From the NCBI GenBank assembly GCA_963693085.1, contig OY856409.1, positions 659,662,591 to 659,726,590 of the forward strand: DNA of 64,000 nucleotides, in the 5' to 3' direction. A program made the translations under genes and the position numbers. The notes under the pieces are model-generated. The model saw only the letters and a program-made list of their open reading frames with translations, did not search any database and was not told where the DNA came from. Source of the stretch: Alisma plantago-aquatica (lineage: Eukaryota; Streptophyta; Magnoliopsida; Alismatales; Alismataceae). Shown here piece after piece: positions 49,250 through 62,285 of this stretch (the stretch's first letter is position 1; every line of letters begins with the position of its first letter).

Positions 49250-50931
49250 AGGTAACAGTTACCTGTTAAAGAGGTAACAGTGTTCAGTGATGAACTAAGG
49301 GTTTGAATACCCAGATCTAGTAATCATGATGATGATAATGTTAAGGGATGAGAATTTCTAGAAATGTGATAAGGGACTGAGATCCTAAGTGTCATGCATT
49401 CCATGTGTTCTAAAGATTATAGACGTACATGATAAATGTATTACACCTTTCTCTACAGAATCTGTTATAATTCGTGTTTGAATCTTGGTTGATGCTAAAA
49501 GATATTGTAATGCACCTAATTAATCAAGTCAAATCTTATCATGTAGTTTCCCTGACAATAGATCCATTCAATGTTAGAATTTTTTGAATGGTGAAACAAG
49601 TTCAACTCAGATAGCATATTTTTGAATATGCAGGGGTGAAGGATGAAGTATATCCATACGTCGTAATGAGGAATTGATGCAACACCTTCCTTATTTATTT
49701 TATATCGGGATGATGTGAATCTCTCGACCAAATGAGGAATTGATGTGTAAATTCTTCTTCATTATTATTATGTGTTGTTGGGTTTGATGAGAATCTCCCA
49801 ACTAGGTAAGGAATTGATGTATAATCTTACTTATCCTTATAATTCAGGAAAGGTCAGTGGTCTTCTCCCAAAGAGAGTGCATGATGCGGTTGTAACTCTA
49901 TAGTGAAGATACCAGTATACCCTAGTAAGCTAATTGCAGTTGACACAATATGTCCTGCCAGTAGTTGACACAAGATGTCCTGGTAGTTGTCTCGTACTGA
50001 CTAAGATGGGTGAGGTCTTGGCAGTCATCTCTTCCATTGACCTTGTATGGTACCGATTTTGACTAAGTATTGGTCAGTTGGAGTATGAGCGGTATACCTC
50101 ATTTCCTCAGGGCATAAGTGTGATTGTAAATATGTAATCAACCGTGTAGCATATTTTCTTAAGGATCGAATATGAAAAATATTGGTTGATGTTCACTTCT
50201 TTTACACATCTTAAATGGATAAATGTTATACATGTTCTTCATATTCATTATAAAGTGAATAGACGATTTATTGCTCTATCATAGATAGTTGCATTACTTT
50301 AAAGGATGGTACTACTCTATTCTTCTTATAAATAATGATCAATCTTGCTTATTTATATAAAGTATCCTCTGCTCAGTTTTATACTATTTACCAATGATAA
50401 TAATATTGTTGGTGGAGAGTTATATCTCTCACTGGGACAATTGTCTCACCCTGTGGGATCCACAATTTTTAGGTGGACACAGATGAGGAGGTAGAGTCTT
50501 TACTACAGAGGGAGAACAATAGTAACAGGGGCAACAGTAATAGCTCAGGTTGAGTGTACTGTCTGTCGTGTCTTGTAGATAGAAGTCCTATGTGTCGTCT
50601 CTGTACTCTCAGGTCCTTAGAGTCAGTATGTAATGGTTTTATGAACAATCTAAGATTTTGGCTTGATTTCCTCGAGGGTTTTATGTTGCTTATATATAGG
50701 TTTTGGAAAAGCAACAGTTATATCTTATCCTCAAGATGAGATGGTACAATGTATGTACGATGTGAACCATGATGTATATAAAGTTTTGGTTCTATCTGTA
50801 AGAGTTTCCTGGAAATGGATCTCTTTGCAAAATTGTTTTAATTTTTAGTGATTTTGTTAATCTGCTGCTTATGATTATTCTGCAATTTTTACTAGTGGTG
50901 TTTTGGCTTGATTCGATGTCAAGTCGTCACA
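49250..50931 (+). repeat. E3 LTR fragment C3
   Basis: From AAGGTAACAGTTACCTGTTA this follows C2 (from about 46204) to the terminus GTCGTCACA at 50931. It has a duplicated ACAAGATGTCCTG-like segment near 49940-49985 and lacks a PBS afterward: the next bases are CTTTTGATC rather than AAGTTTTGGTATC. A deletion therefore joined the LTR end to mid-gag sequence. Confidence 0.8.
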
Positions 50932-52903
50932 CTTTTGATCATGTAACCTTAATTGACACAACCTTCCAATTTTTTTAGGGGCATCTAATGACAAGGATCA
51001 CACATTTGGCTGTCAAGACACCTACACCTCCACCTATGACATCTATCCTAAATGCTCAGTCACAAGTCCACAGAAGACCTTCAAGAGTTAAAGTGTGTAG
51101 GAGCCACTGAGTATGTGGGCAGAATGGGCCCGACAGATGTGAACATGTGGATGTCGGAGTTGGAGAGTGCATTTGAGATCTTGAATATCACTTAGGAGGA
51201 CAAGGTTAACCATGTGATCTATCTCCTAAAGGGTAGTGAGAGAAGCTATTTGATCATTAAAGGGGAGAAGAGGTCAGGTTGAAGTGAGCAGTTGGGCTGA
51301 ATTTTAGTAGGAGTTTTTAACCAACTTTCTTGAAGCATATCTAGAGGAGAGGATCGTTCAATTTGAGTATTTGTGCTAAGGATCATGGAATGTGAATGAC
51401 TACAAGGAGATTTATGAAACTTTTGAGGTTCTATACTCACATGGTATCCACAAAGAAGGAGAGGATAAGGAGGTTTGAGTAGGGATTAAATGATGAGTTA
51501 CCTCGACCAACGTCAGTTGTGGAGACACATGGAATGGTTTCCTCCTTCATGGAGGTAGTTTTAAGGATAGAGAGGACAACAATGAATCCACCATACACCA
51601 ATTCAAGGAAGACATTCGATCAATTTTAGGGACAATAGTCAAGTAGTTACAAGATATATAGGTTTTCTACATCACAACAACAACAAAGATATCAACAGTC
51701 ACACCATTGGTTAGTAGTTTCTAATCATTGGTCACAAGTGCAGTCATTGTAGTCTCCTAACAAATGAAAAGGTCGACCTTTTCTAGTCAACTAGAATGAA
51801 TAGTTCAAGTTCATTGTTTGTGACATGGTCATATATGTCGTAGTACAATATGAGGACTTGCTTCAAATATGGACATGTTGGGAATGTCAAGTGGACTTTC
51901 CCTTAAATGAATGAAGAAGTTACACAACTATTGAGGAAATACAATATAGTCTAGTTAAAGTTATACAATAGTGGTTGTGCAAGAGGATGTAGCCACACTT
52001 CTCAGGAAGGGACTTCAAGACCAACAAGCATAGGTTAAGGCCGAGGATGTCAATAGGAAATGGGTAAATTCCATGCTATGAGTTTGCCAAAAGGAGTGGT
52101 CAACCCATAAGTCAAGACAAGTCAGATGAAACTCTTTCATTCTATTTATCCTCATCTACATACATATGTATTCTGGTTGACCTAGGTACAACACACTCAT
52201 TTGTCACGAGAGAGGTGACAAATAGTTGTAACTTGTCTATATGTAGTAGACTAATGATCACTGTTAGATACCCCTTTAGTTGGTTCCTCCATGTTGTGGT
52301 AGATGTGTACATCCTATGTTCTTTCTTTCTTAGGATGATACATTCAAGTGGGTCATATGCCACTTAATATGCATGGATCTATGTAATCCTAGGGATCCAT
52401 ACCTTGGAGAAGTACAAGGTTGTTTTTTACTATGCACTAAGGTTGTGAAGTTATGTGATAGAGATACCTCATGGGCTTCTCGTGAAGATAGGAAGGTTGT
52501 GCCTACATTTCTAGTGTCAGTAAAAGTTAATAAGACAAGGATGTAAAGGTTTTTTGGAACATGTAGTAGATACCAAGGTGAGGAGTCCTAGTATCTAGGA
52601 TATACATGTGGTGTGTATTGAGGATGTTTTCCTTGAAAAATTGGTAGGTGTTCCACCCATGAGAGATATTGATTATGAAATAGATCTAGTTCTTCACATG
52701 CAACCCATAGAACATAAACCTTTAGGATGGATCCAACTAATATGAAAGGGTTAAAGAAGTAGTTATATGAATTGTTGAAGTATGTTTTGTAAGAATGAGA
52801 ATGTCCCCTTGGGGTGATCTTGTGTTGTTTGTAGAAGAAGGATGGTTCTATGAGGATTTGCATAGATTACCTATAGTTTAATGAAGTCATAGAGAAGAAT
52901 AAG
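50932..52903 (+). pseudogene. E3 third copy: gag, protease and RT start
   Basis: Gag: 51105-51250 gives VNMWMSELESAFEILNIT.EDKVNHVIYLLKGS, matching W...+E..FE...C....KV..A...L.G, and 51437-51560 gives THMVSTKKERIRRFE.GLNDELPRP. Zinc knuckle: 51850-51900, TCFKYGHVGNVKWTFP. Protease: around 52160-52230, ILVDLGTTHSFVTREV, the active-site block with DSG changed to DLG. RT start: 52700-52903 has ELLKY, CPLGVILCCL.KKDGSMRICIDY and FNEVIEKNK, matching SPWGAPVLFVKKKDGSMR.CIDYR.LN..T.KNKYPLP. The RT stops there, where the E7 LTR begins. All frames are broken. Confidence 0.85.
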
Positions 52904-54324
52904 TGTCACACCCTGCACAAAAATAGAGAGATAGAGATATATAGAGAAACCATATCCTTTGGGTAGTGAAACTTCATTCAAAGGTTTCATGGAAAATAAA
53001 AAATAGGTGTTCAGAGTTTCCATCATGTTTTATTGGAAAATGAGGAAAATGTAATAAATTGTTGAAGCCACAATGCAAAGTTTAGTTGTCATCTGATTAA
53101 AATAGATAGATAATAATAGGAATAAAATAAACCCAGATATCACATTAAGAAATTTTGTTAGATTGTGGAAGGATTAATGCCTCATCTCACCTAGTAAATT
53201 AGTATCAAACTACTTTTAGTTGATTACAAAGAAATGAGGGATCTAGGATGACATAATAAAATAATAGAGAAATAGACAATTACAATTTTTATTGGTGGGT
53301 GGGCTTTTAGGGTTGGAGATGTCTTTGTCCTTTGTAGAATTGCCCTGAATGTCCTAATTTTTAGGTGTGTTGTGGTCCTAATCTCCCCAAGACCTCCCAC
53401 AACAGAGATCCTTCATAGATGATCAGTACCAATGAGTGGGATTAAAGGGTGATTAGCAGATATAGGCTAATAAGATCAGATTTTTAGAAAAGGAAATATC
53501 AAAGTCGTATAATAGAGTAGCAAGTCAAAGTAGTTGATCATAGAAATATTGGAAATTATTGACTAGAAGTAGCAGTTATAGTAGAGTAGATTATCATTTT
53601 TACACATTCTTAATAGGGAAAGAGGTGTTAGACAAAGGATCCTCTGATCATGAGCAAAAAAGACAAAAGAGAAGGATAGTTCGATCGTTTGTCTCCAGGA
53701 GGTTCAAAAGGGGCCCAAATTACAAATGATATGGGGGGCGTATTTAAAGGTAGATATTAGGGTTCAGGGTTCTGGACATAACCTTATGGAACATATGATA
53801 GATCACCCTGATATGCCACATCCATGGGGAATGCAAAATGAGGAAATACTCCAGGTGGCACATTGCAGATGGCTTAGAACCATTGAGTGTCCTGGTTGGT
53901 TGAAAATTGGTTTCTCGACTTTCTAGTTATTTCAAGAATCTTATGGAGAAAATCAAATGATTTTACAGTGAAGAATAATATGGGATTATCTCTTGGATTT
54001 TTCTAGAAAAAAATCCAATAACATAGAAAAAAGAAATAATTTTATTCTAGATAATTCAGGTGGGTGATTTATCAAAAAGAGTGTGTAAAAAGTAAAAATG
54101 AAGGACAAATTGCACTATTGGTCTGAAAAGAATGTTTCTTTATAGAAAGTTGCAAATTGGGTGAAAGTGGGTGTAAATGGGTGGATTAAATATGTGAAAA
54201 AATATGGAAAAATAAAAAAAATTGATAAATGTAGAAAGTTGGTGGAATGTGTAGTGGACTCCGTTAGGTAGAGAATTTTGTAGTACTTGTGATTTTATGT
54301 TGAGTGATAAAAAATGGGGTGTCA
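52904..54324 (-). repeat. E7 LTR (3' LTR in minus orientation)
   Basis: It starts TGTCACACCCTGC at 52904, interrupting E3 RT exactly inside the conserved IEKNKYPLP stretch, and ends GGGGTGTCA at 54324, giving near-mirror ends (TGTCACACCC / GGGTGTCA). The minus strand right after it carries a polypurine tract, so it is a 3' LTR with its element extending to the right. The length is 1.42 kb. The other LTR is not in the window. Confidence 0.7.
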
Positions 54325-54345
54325 AAAATTTTTCCCTCTCATGGC
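54325..54345 (-). other. E7 polypurine tract
   Basis: The minus strand of this segment reads GCCATGAGAGGGAAAAATTTT, ending at the LTR. Long GA/GGGAAAAA tracts of this kind prime plus-strand DNA synthesis in gypsy elements. Confidence 0.65.
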
Positions 54346-56680
54346 AAGGTTCGAGCTAAGAGTGAGAACTACAGTCTTGAGCCAAATTTGACCCCCATTT
54401 TTGTCACAAAAGGCCAAAAAGGTGGAATCGTTAAAGATGTTATGACAAACCTTGTGGAGGGTGGAAAGTGTAAGCGATGCATTTTCTTCTAACAAATAAA
54501 TTAACAAGGATAAGATTAGGTGTAAATAATTTCTCTGGAGTAAGATTAGCCTTTGACTTAGGCAGTTACTTGTATATGGCCAATCATTTGTTCCCCTAGA
54601 GTATTTATGAGCCTTAAGATGTTTATGGGCCGTAAAAGTGAATCTTGTCATTACTTCAGTTGTTAAACTAGTGAATGCCTGATTCCCTCACTAACTTATG
54701 ACTTAGTGATAAAAAGGTGAATGTGAAAAATGCGTATAGGATTATTGAGTTGTCAAAAGTAATTGAGATCGGGATTAGATGAATCATGAAAGACAAATAC
54801 TTTGCATGTAAGAAGATTTGATAAAAAGACTAATCCTCCCTCTTCATATGCATATTTATTTTTCATTATTATTATTTTGAGAGTGGACTAGTTTATGATT
54901 AGGACTAGACCTCTTAAAAGGTGCAACACATAGATTTAGCCTATCTGGGATAGGATTTGGATTATTGAGATTGGTGATCGAGTATTAGACAAACTTCCAG
55001 TATTAAGGTGGCCATGTAGCCAGTGACATTATCCTTTAGCTGTCTATTCTCTTGAAGCATCTAATTTAGTTGAGGTGGGATGTTTAGGTGATTATCCAAT
55101 GAAAGGCGGTCTCCATGACATGTTCCCCTACTAGTTCATCATCTGTACCCTAGAATGTCAATGAGTGACTGTCCTTGACTTTCTAGTTATCAACTTTTAG
55201 ATTTTAATATCTTAGCGTCATAAAGCAATACTGACAGTTCGGTTCATTTTTAAGCAATGATATGAGATTGTCAATGGATGTGTGCATGAAAGCAAAGTCG
55301 ATGCCCTGCTCGTGATCTGGGATCACTTAGAAGATTTGAGTGGATGGGAAAACTTGGTTTGGTTGCAAGGTCACAAGTTTGTGACCTTGGGCATATGTGA
55401 AAATAAAACTTTAGGTTGGCTTAATTTTAGGTCATGATCCGAGATCCAAATAGATTAGCAAATAACATGTATGGTTGGTCCACTTTTAGGTCATGGTCTG
55501 GGTCCCAAAAGGCTTGAAAATGGTAAATCATGTTGGTCCAGGACCCTAGTGATCATTGTTAGATCCAAGAATTAATTTTCTTTGATAAAAGTGAGAATTG
55601 TCTTTTGAAGTCAAAATTTGTCACTTTTATATTTTTACCTTTTTTTGTTTTTTACCATTTTTTGTAAGGTTCTAGAAATTTTGCTGAATCTAGAGCATGT
55701 TTTTGTAATTTTTGTAGATTTTTTTTTTAAAGAGTGGAAATGAGAGGGGGTCAAGCACCCTTCCCATTTCTCCTTCCTGTGAAGTAGTAATGGCAGTGAT
55801 TAGATCAGAGACGATCAAATAACAATGACAATTAGAGGAGAGAAAGAGAGTCAGTGCATTGTGTTGATCCATTAGCCTCAGATCGGAAGATCACATCATT
55901 TCACCAATCCTTTGTGGCAATGCAGTGGCGACATAGGAGCTTTGAATCACCCTTTGGTGGTGCTTTAATGTGAATTTTTATCTACATCCATCTTAGGGAA
56001 GGTATAGCTTTATTTTTTTCACTTTAGTTTGGGCATTTTAACTCTTGATTAAAAAATCCAATTTCTAGCTTACTAAAAATTGTCATGGTCTAGAGGTTAA
56101 AAATGTCCTGGATGCACGTTTTGATTTGTGATCTGTTTTTTTTTATTTTGATATTTTTACAGCCATCCTCTATCTGATTAAGCTGATTTTAGTGTTGTGA
56201 AAAGTTTATTGAATTTGTGTTGTGCTTGTGTGGATGGAATTTTGTGATTGGTGTGAGGAGGACCTGGTCATATATGAGCAAGATACAAGCGACAATGTGG
56301 GGACTAAGGTGTACCGACAATATGCATGATATATTCCTTTGTTGAGTATGTATCTGATTTACAAGATCTTTGATACGAGTTTTCTACGAGTAGGCATCAC
56401 AATGGTGGGATCATGATTGTGGGAGAACTCCTCCTAGATAAGAGATTCTCTATCATTCGAGCATGTTGTGGATGAATATGCATCACCAAGGTCATCGAGT
56501 GGGCGATGAGCTATAACTTGAAAACTTTGTTTTATCATGTTTTCGTTCTATTTTGTTGAGCTTGAATTAAGTTTTTCACCATGCAATAATGGTTTTTACT
56601 TTGTCATCTACCTCATTTCTTTAGGGCATCAAATTTCTGAATGTTTGTTGGTGGTCCTACTGGAATGAACTGGGTCATTA
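54346..56680. other. E7 unassigned internal sequence
   Basis: About 2.3 kb of AT-rich sequence between the polypurine tract and the first PMD-like pseudogene. No gypsy pol domain is visible on the minus strand here, and no known domain on the plus strand. Noncoding DNA on the LTR-proximal side of an accessory ORF is usual in large gypsy elements. Confidence 0.4.
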
Positions 56681-58560
56681 TATGATGGCTTACTGTTTGA
56701 GGAGGAGGACCTACTTGAGGGGACCAATTTTAGTAGCTTTTTGGCCCAGTGACTAACACATTCCACTTTGCATTTAAGGAGTTAGCCATCACCCCTAGTG
56801 AGTTTGACAGGATTACTGGGTTAGGGTTTGGTGGAACCTCTATTTGTTTTCTACCTGACCAAAAGGAATTAGCACATCACTATTTGGTTGGGGTTCTAGG
56901 AGTGAACCATGAGGATATTGAGATGGCCTCTAAGTATGAGCTCAAGTTCACTTGGTTAAGGGCCACCTTATTTCATGAGGGTGAGCGATGGGGGTTCCAG
57001 TGAACTTTTTAAGTATATCTGAGGGTATGGGTGTTCTTGTTTGTCTAGATTAATAGTTTCTTGTTTACCAATAGCACAGTGAATAGTGAAGATATTGAAT
57101 GGTTGTCCTTTCTTCTAGATCTGGAGGATGGTTCCCTCCTTTGTCTGGGACAGAGTCATGTATGAAGATTTTCTGACTCACCTGAGAAGGTATCTAGTGG
57201 GTGACTTTAAGGGACAAATGCCTTGGACTAAGAAGGGTAGCAACAGCTTTATAGGATTAATTGTGATAAGTCGTTACCTACTGTCTACTGTTTTTTACTT
57301 TCAAATATCTATAGTGGTCAATTCTGTTGATCTATAATTTGTATATGTGACGCTATGAGCACTTTTGGCATCACAAACCTATCACTCTGAGTGGTATAGA
57401 AGGTTATCTATATGCATCCCTTCCTACTTGTCACCATTGGGTTGGTTGTAGTAGCAGGATGAGGTATGAGTAGTGGAGGGGTGAACTAGAAACGATGACT
57501 GTTGTTGAGTTATGCATATACTTTATTAATATATTATTGTGTGTATCTATACTTTATTTGACTCCAATTTGTTATAGTTCTTAGGTCCAATTTAGGATCT
57601 GCTCTAGTTTCCAGCGTGGAGAGGATGCCATGCCTTGTGTGTTCTTCTTTGAGGCATTGTCTTTGGATTCTTGTCGAACATAATTTGAGTCTCCCTCTGG
57701 GAGTGCATTATGTATGGGTTGGTGGCTTGCACATCTCCTTCAAACCTCTTTCAGTGTTGTGTCATGGTCTTAGAATCTATAAGGCATCTCAAGAGTTGAC
57801 TTATGGTCAGGTGATGCATGGGAGTACTTGTAGTAGTATCATGCTCATGGAAAGCCAATCGTATTTTCTAGAAAACTATGAGACTGAATGTATGTCCCCA
57901 TCAGTTAGTATCTTGATTTTGATTTTGTCTTCATCTTCTTAAATTTCCTAGACATGCATTTTTTGCAAGCACTCCACTATGATTTTAATGAGGAGCAATA
58001 TGATTATGGGTATGAGCTCTATTGATCACCTCATACTGAGGCAGCTCCTTCTCCTTAGGCTCTACCTTCTCTTCTTATTGACGCTCACAACTTTGATGAC
58101 TTCCCCACTCTGAGGCCTCGCTATGACTTTGGTGTGGGAAGCTCACATCACTTTTCAAATGACTTTATCTGGGACTTGTCTTTCCAAGGGCTAGATATAG
58201 AATTAGATGCATTGAGAAGACTCTTCGGCTCTAGTATCCTACCTGAATACAGGCATAGTCAATGCTTCGTTGGATTTTATGGTGTTGGTGACTTCTCCTC
58301 ACATGTTCCAGTTGCAGAACCACCGTTAGTTGGCATTAGATCATGTATCTCTCACCAAATAGATGTTTCTCTAGTTGTGGTGGTGCCTAGTAGTTCCTTT
58401 TCTGGTCATCGGTGGTCTACTAGTGGTATTCTCTCTGATGCAAGCATGGGACATTGTTCTTTGTGGTATTCCTCCATAGATCATCAGCCTCTGGCTAAGC
58501 ATTTGATGGGGTGGCTGAAGAAGAAGCTGAACAAGTAGCGATCCTCTGAGCATGATGTAT
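56640..58560 (+). pseudogene. PMD-like pseudogene 1, antisense to E7
   Basis: Plus-strand frames contain FWPSD.NTFHFAFKELAITPSEFDRITGLGFGG (about 56740-56850), closely matching the plant mobile domain (PMD, aminotransferase-like) start: W....TF.F...E.T.TL.D...L.GL...G. Later pieces (57128-57337 and 57616-57942) fit the position of the middle of the domain. A 134-codon open frame at 58134-58538, with no recognisable domain and a Lys-rich end, follows. PMD sequence is known from Mutator-like and gypsy elements as well as a few host genes. Here stops and frameshifts make it a pseudogene. Confidence 0.7.
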
Positions 58561-59039
58561 TTTCCTTTCCTATTGGAAAAAACTCTTGTATTAGTCATTT
58601 TTGTATTTGTATGACTCTTTTAATTTTTAAACAAAAGTCTACATGCAGGTTAAAATCAAATTGTGATCTTTGATTCAAAATCAAATTTTAGGAGTTTGAT
58701 CTTCAGAAGATATCTGGGAGATTTGGTAGATTGCCTTGTTCCTGATGCTAATTGAGGGTGGTGGATTGTAGCCATCTTCCAACCTATGGGACATAAAGTC
58801 CTTTCATTTTCAGGAAGCATTTCAATTTACACCTTTGATGTACATGTATGTGGTGGGTTGCACGATTCTTCTTGGGTAAAGATCAAGAATTCTTTTATCT
58901 CCATAATTTTAATCTATCATGTTCAAGATCTATAAACAAGACTTCACGGTTATGTATATTCCTCACATCTTGATTTTTCTATCCTAGAGTCTTAGGAGAG
59001 AGGGAGATATAGGATATCCCACTTCTACATCATCCTCCA

Positions 59040-61040
59040 ATTAATCTATCTCTAGAGCATTGTTTCAATATTGATCTCTTTTTTATTTAAGAATTCAAGT
59101 TGTTGAGCTTTGGCATGACCTATCATCTTCGTCATATGTCCTATGTGTCTATGGATAAAGAGTTGACGTCAGTGGTGGTCCCCTTATGGTATCCCCTAAA
59201 TTACTCCTTCCATTTTGGGGATGTCATTTTGACTCCTACCTTAGAGGATGTGGCCAAGATTACCCAACTTCCTTTGCATGACTGCTGGCATGTAATGCTA
59301 AAGAAGTCAAGTTGGACTGCTAAGTCGAGGAGTCTCTTAGGCATGAAAAAGTCCCAAGCTACTCGATACTTGACTAACAATGGTTGCTTTATTTAGATGG
59401 CATCCTTGTCAGAGTCATTTAATTGAGAAGCCAATGTGGTGTCGAATCTCCTAATATGCCTTGTCTGTGAGCATGTACCATGATCATTCTGGCAGAGTTG
59501 TTCTTTGGAGAGACTATTAACTGAGTGATGTCTTATAGTGTTGGAAGGAGACTATTGTTCATTTGTAACTAGATGAGATGTATGAATGTTTGGATGAGGC
59601 CTAGTTGACAGGGAAGATTAGGGGACCCTTCAAGATCCTACAAATTTATTTGGGAATGCATACCAATCTTTCTAGGTTGGTAGAGTCTTTAAACCCTCAT
59701 TGTAGTGTGGCAAAGGAGTTTTTATCAAAGCATATTTAGGACAGTGACCCCTTCTGCTGTGTGGCAATCTAGCTCAATGTCTTGTTGGTCTGAAGTTTGT
59801 GGACGTGCTCGATGAATGGATGGAATTTTGTCTTGATAACTCATCATGTAGAGTAGACATGCATGGTTTTTAGTGTTTAATCATCTTTCTAGGTCTGGAT
59901 AGCTATTTTGCATACTACCCCATGTCACTGTTTAAGTAGTTCAACCATCACCAGTAAGCATATTAGGTTAAATCATTTCTTTCTATCTTCAAGAAACTAG
60001 TAATAGACTCCAGTAAGGTCCATGAGAAGGTGGTAGATATGTGGTTGAACCAGAGGAGGTTGACTCGAGATTCATTCCCCATTGGTCAGGACTGCACTCC
60101 TAACTATGTGGAGTGGCTTACAATGACACCTCATGCGGTAGTGACTTGTAGTTCTTCTAGAGAAACACTATGATATATGTTCTTATTTCTTTTTTTATTA
60201 TTATTATCATATTTTGTGTTTACTAGAACTATAATCTAAGATTATGTAGTAAATGCATTTTTGAAACACATAACACTATGAGTTCCTTTCAGACAAATTA
60301 CTCAATCAAAATTAGACCTCATGTATATGTGTTTTAGGGCCCCAACGATGGTTATCAATTTTCTTAGCATATGATGAGGTCATCTTCTTCTTGTCTTCTG
60401 CCTTGCATGAAGTCCTAATGTCAAAACCCTAAACTTTTTTAAGCTATCTCCATCTTGGTTTGATGATGGATGTTTTGTCTGGCTAAAAATGTGTAGCCCA
60501 TTCTATGATGAGGGGGATCTTTATTCAAGGAGAGGATATTGACAAAGGCTTTGTTGGTCCTAGATGTCGCGCTAGGTGCTAAAGTCATGCCATGTAGAGG
60601 ATACATCAGTTGCAATTTCCTACCCAGTTAGGCCAAGGAGCCATGTGTCAAATACACCCTGGTAGGCTTCACCACTGCATGGTAGTGATCTACCACAATA
60701 ATGTGTTTGCCCAATTTAAGGGCTTTTTCAGATTATTTCTTTGTGAGGTTCCCACTAGCCCTTGGTCTTATCATGAAGCTTTTGATTGGACATTGATACT
60801 CAAGGTCTTATTATGAGAGACAGAATTTGTGGGGAATGAATGAGATTTTCCTAGAAAGAGTTTCATACCTTATTACTTGTGGGGTTGGTTTATGTGGATT
60901 TTAGTCTTTTTAAAAGACAAGGCTAGGATAGCTACAAGGGGTTACAACTGCTACCTTCTACCTATGGTCATTTCCCTTTAGGTTGACCCCAATAGATGTT
61001 GGTATTTTGTAGCTACCCTGGCCTAGGTATCATGAGTTTG
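59040..61040 (+). pseudogene. PMD-like pseudogene 2, antisense to E7
   Basis: The open piece at 59100-59396 gives LLSFGMTYHLRHMSYVSMDKELTSVVVPLWYPLNYSFHFGDVILTPTLEDVAKITQLP in part, matching L..FG....L.....+D..L+.ALVE.W.PET.TFH...GE.T.TLEDV..L.GLP. Further along, AKEFLSKHI (about 59710), PNYVEWLTMTPH (60098-60140, like P.Y+.W....) and RIHQLQFPTQLG (60595-60640, like RV.RQFG..Q.IP) follow the usual PMD order. Stops interrupt all of it. It is a second, diverged copy rather than a continuation of pseudogene 1, since both contain the domain start. Confidence 0.7.
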
Positions 61041-61739
61041 GTTGTGATTGTAACATCCCTGACTTGGGTTATGAGTTAACCCTAGGTGTTTTGCCTAAAT
61101 ATGTAATTAAATCCTTGTGATTAATTTTGGGCATGTAATTAAGTTTCTCAGAATCATATATTTCAGTTTTTGCTCCTTTTTATATAAAATTGTAGCATTG
61201 TTTTGTTATACAGGGACCTATGTGCAATTTACCCAGTTAGAAGGGTTAACTTGCAATTTGCACATGTTGAGATGTTCCTCTTATGTTTAGACATCATGAT
61301 AATCATTATGATGAAGTTTGAGGGATTTCCCAAGCTTGGGCACCAAGGTGCAGCTGTGGAAGCAATCCCTGTGCTTGAAAACCCTAAATTGGAGTAAAGT
61401 GCAATTTACCCAATTTGAGGGGTGCAACTTGTAATTTACACCATCAAAAGTATTTATTAAGACTCTTGTCATCATTTAGAGAAGAAATGATGAAGAGGTC
61501 ACTTTAATTGAATAATCATATAATGAAAAACACCTTTGTGATTGAATAATCAAGGTGTATGTGCTATAGCCCTTTTATGTGTATGCTTAACTAATAGGTT
61601 GATCTTCCTTGCCCTCATTTCTTGACCTTAAAAGAAGGTTGTCCTTAGAAATAAGAAGAAGGGACGAGCAAAGAAGGATGGAGGGACTAAGTTGAAAATA
61701 TGGAGAACTTATGAGCTTATGTTGAAACCTCATCCCAAG

Positions 61740-61748
61740 TATATAAGC
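61740..61748 (+). promoter_or_regulatory. TATA-like motif in E8 LTR
   Basis: GTATATAAG followed by CTCTCTACTTCACTT is a good match to a plant TATA box with a pyrimidine-rich start region. It lies about 0.69 kb into the LTR and about 540 bp before the palindromic array, so that array should be transcribed in the leader. Confidence 0.5.
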
Positions 61749-62285
61749 TCTCTACTTCACTTAGCAAGGAAACCCTCCCTTCGTTCCTTTCACTGTTCTA
61801 TTCACCCAAACCGACTAAAGAGGAGCTGTGGAGATCAGGAGGACGACCAATGAGGGCAAGGTAGGTTTGAATCCTCCCTTTTGCTTAAGTTCATGGTTAG
61901 AACTCGAATTCAAGGTCAAATTGATGGCTAGCTCACATAGCTCTACCTTTCTAGCCATCTCTTCTCGACTTTCCTTGGAAGGATCACCTTGGCCGACCTG
62001 TGGAAACTCAAGGACGCCATTAAAAGCTTGGAGCTCGAAATCTTGGAGCTCAAGGAGCAAGCTTTAGGCAGGTTTTATAACTCTAAACCTATGCTTTGTT
62101 ATATACATCTCGTTATGCTTTTAGATGATAGTTCTTCTTCTTCTCTACCTTCCTTTGCTACCTTGCAAGCAAATCTGTGAGAAATCCTTGCTGTTCTTGA
62201 GCTAGGAGATGAATACGTTATTTCCAAAGTTAATCCACTACTTTTCACTTTACTAAACGGTCTCCACAAATTGCTCTCTCAGTTT

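Larger units (their letters stand above)
39495..52903 (+). mobile_element. E3: rearranged Del-type gypsy complex
   Basis: Order on the plus strand: LTR tail (39495-40053), PBS, gag/protease remnant, polypurine tract, long LTR (42958-47931), second PBS and gag start, inverted LTR piece (48533-49247), third LTR piece (49250-50931) without PBS, then gag-protease-RT (to 52903), cut by E7. The three LTR ends share about 550 bp ending GTC.TCACA. The arrangement LTR-internal-LTR-internal with one shared LTR points to unequal recombination between copies, and the inverted piece to a later rearrangement. All coding is decayed. Confidence 0.8.

Noticed and set aside
48846..49269. Plus-strand open frames in the inverted LTR piece
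   Set aside because: They are the reverse complement of ordinary LTR sequence whose forward copies are noncoding.
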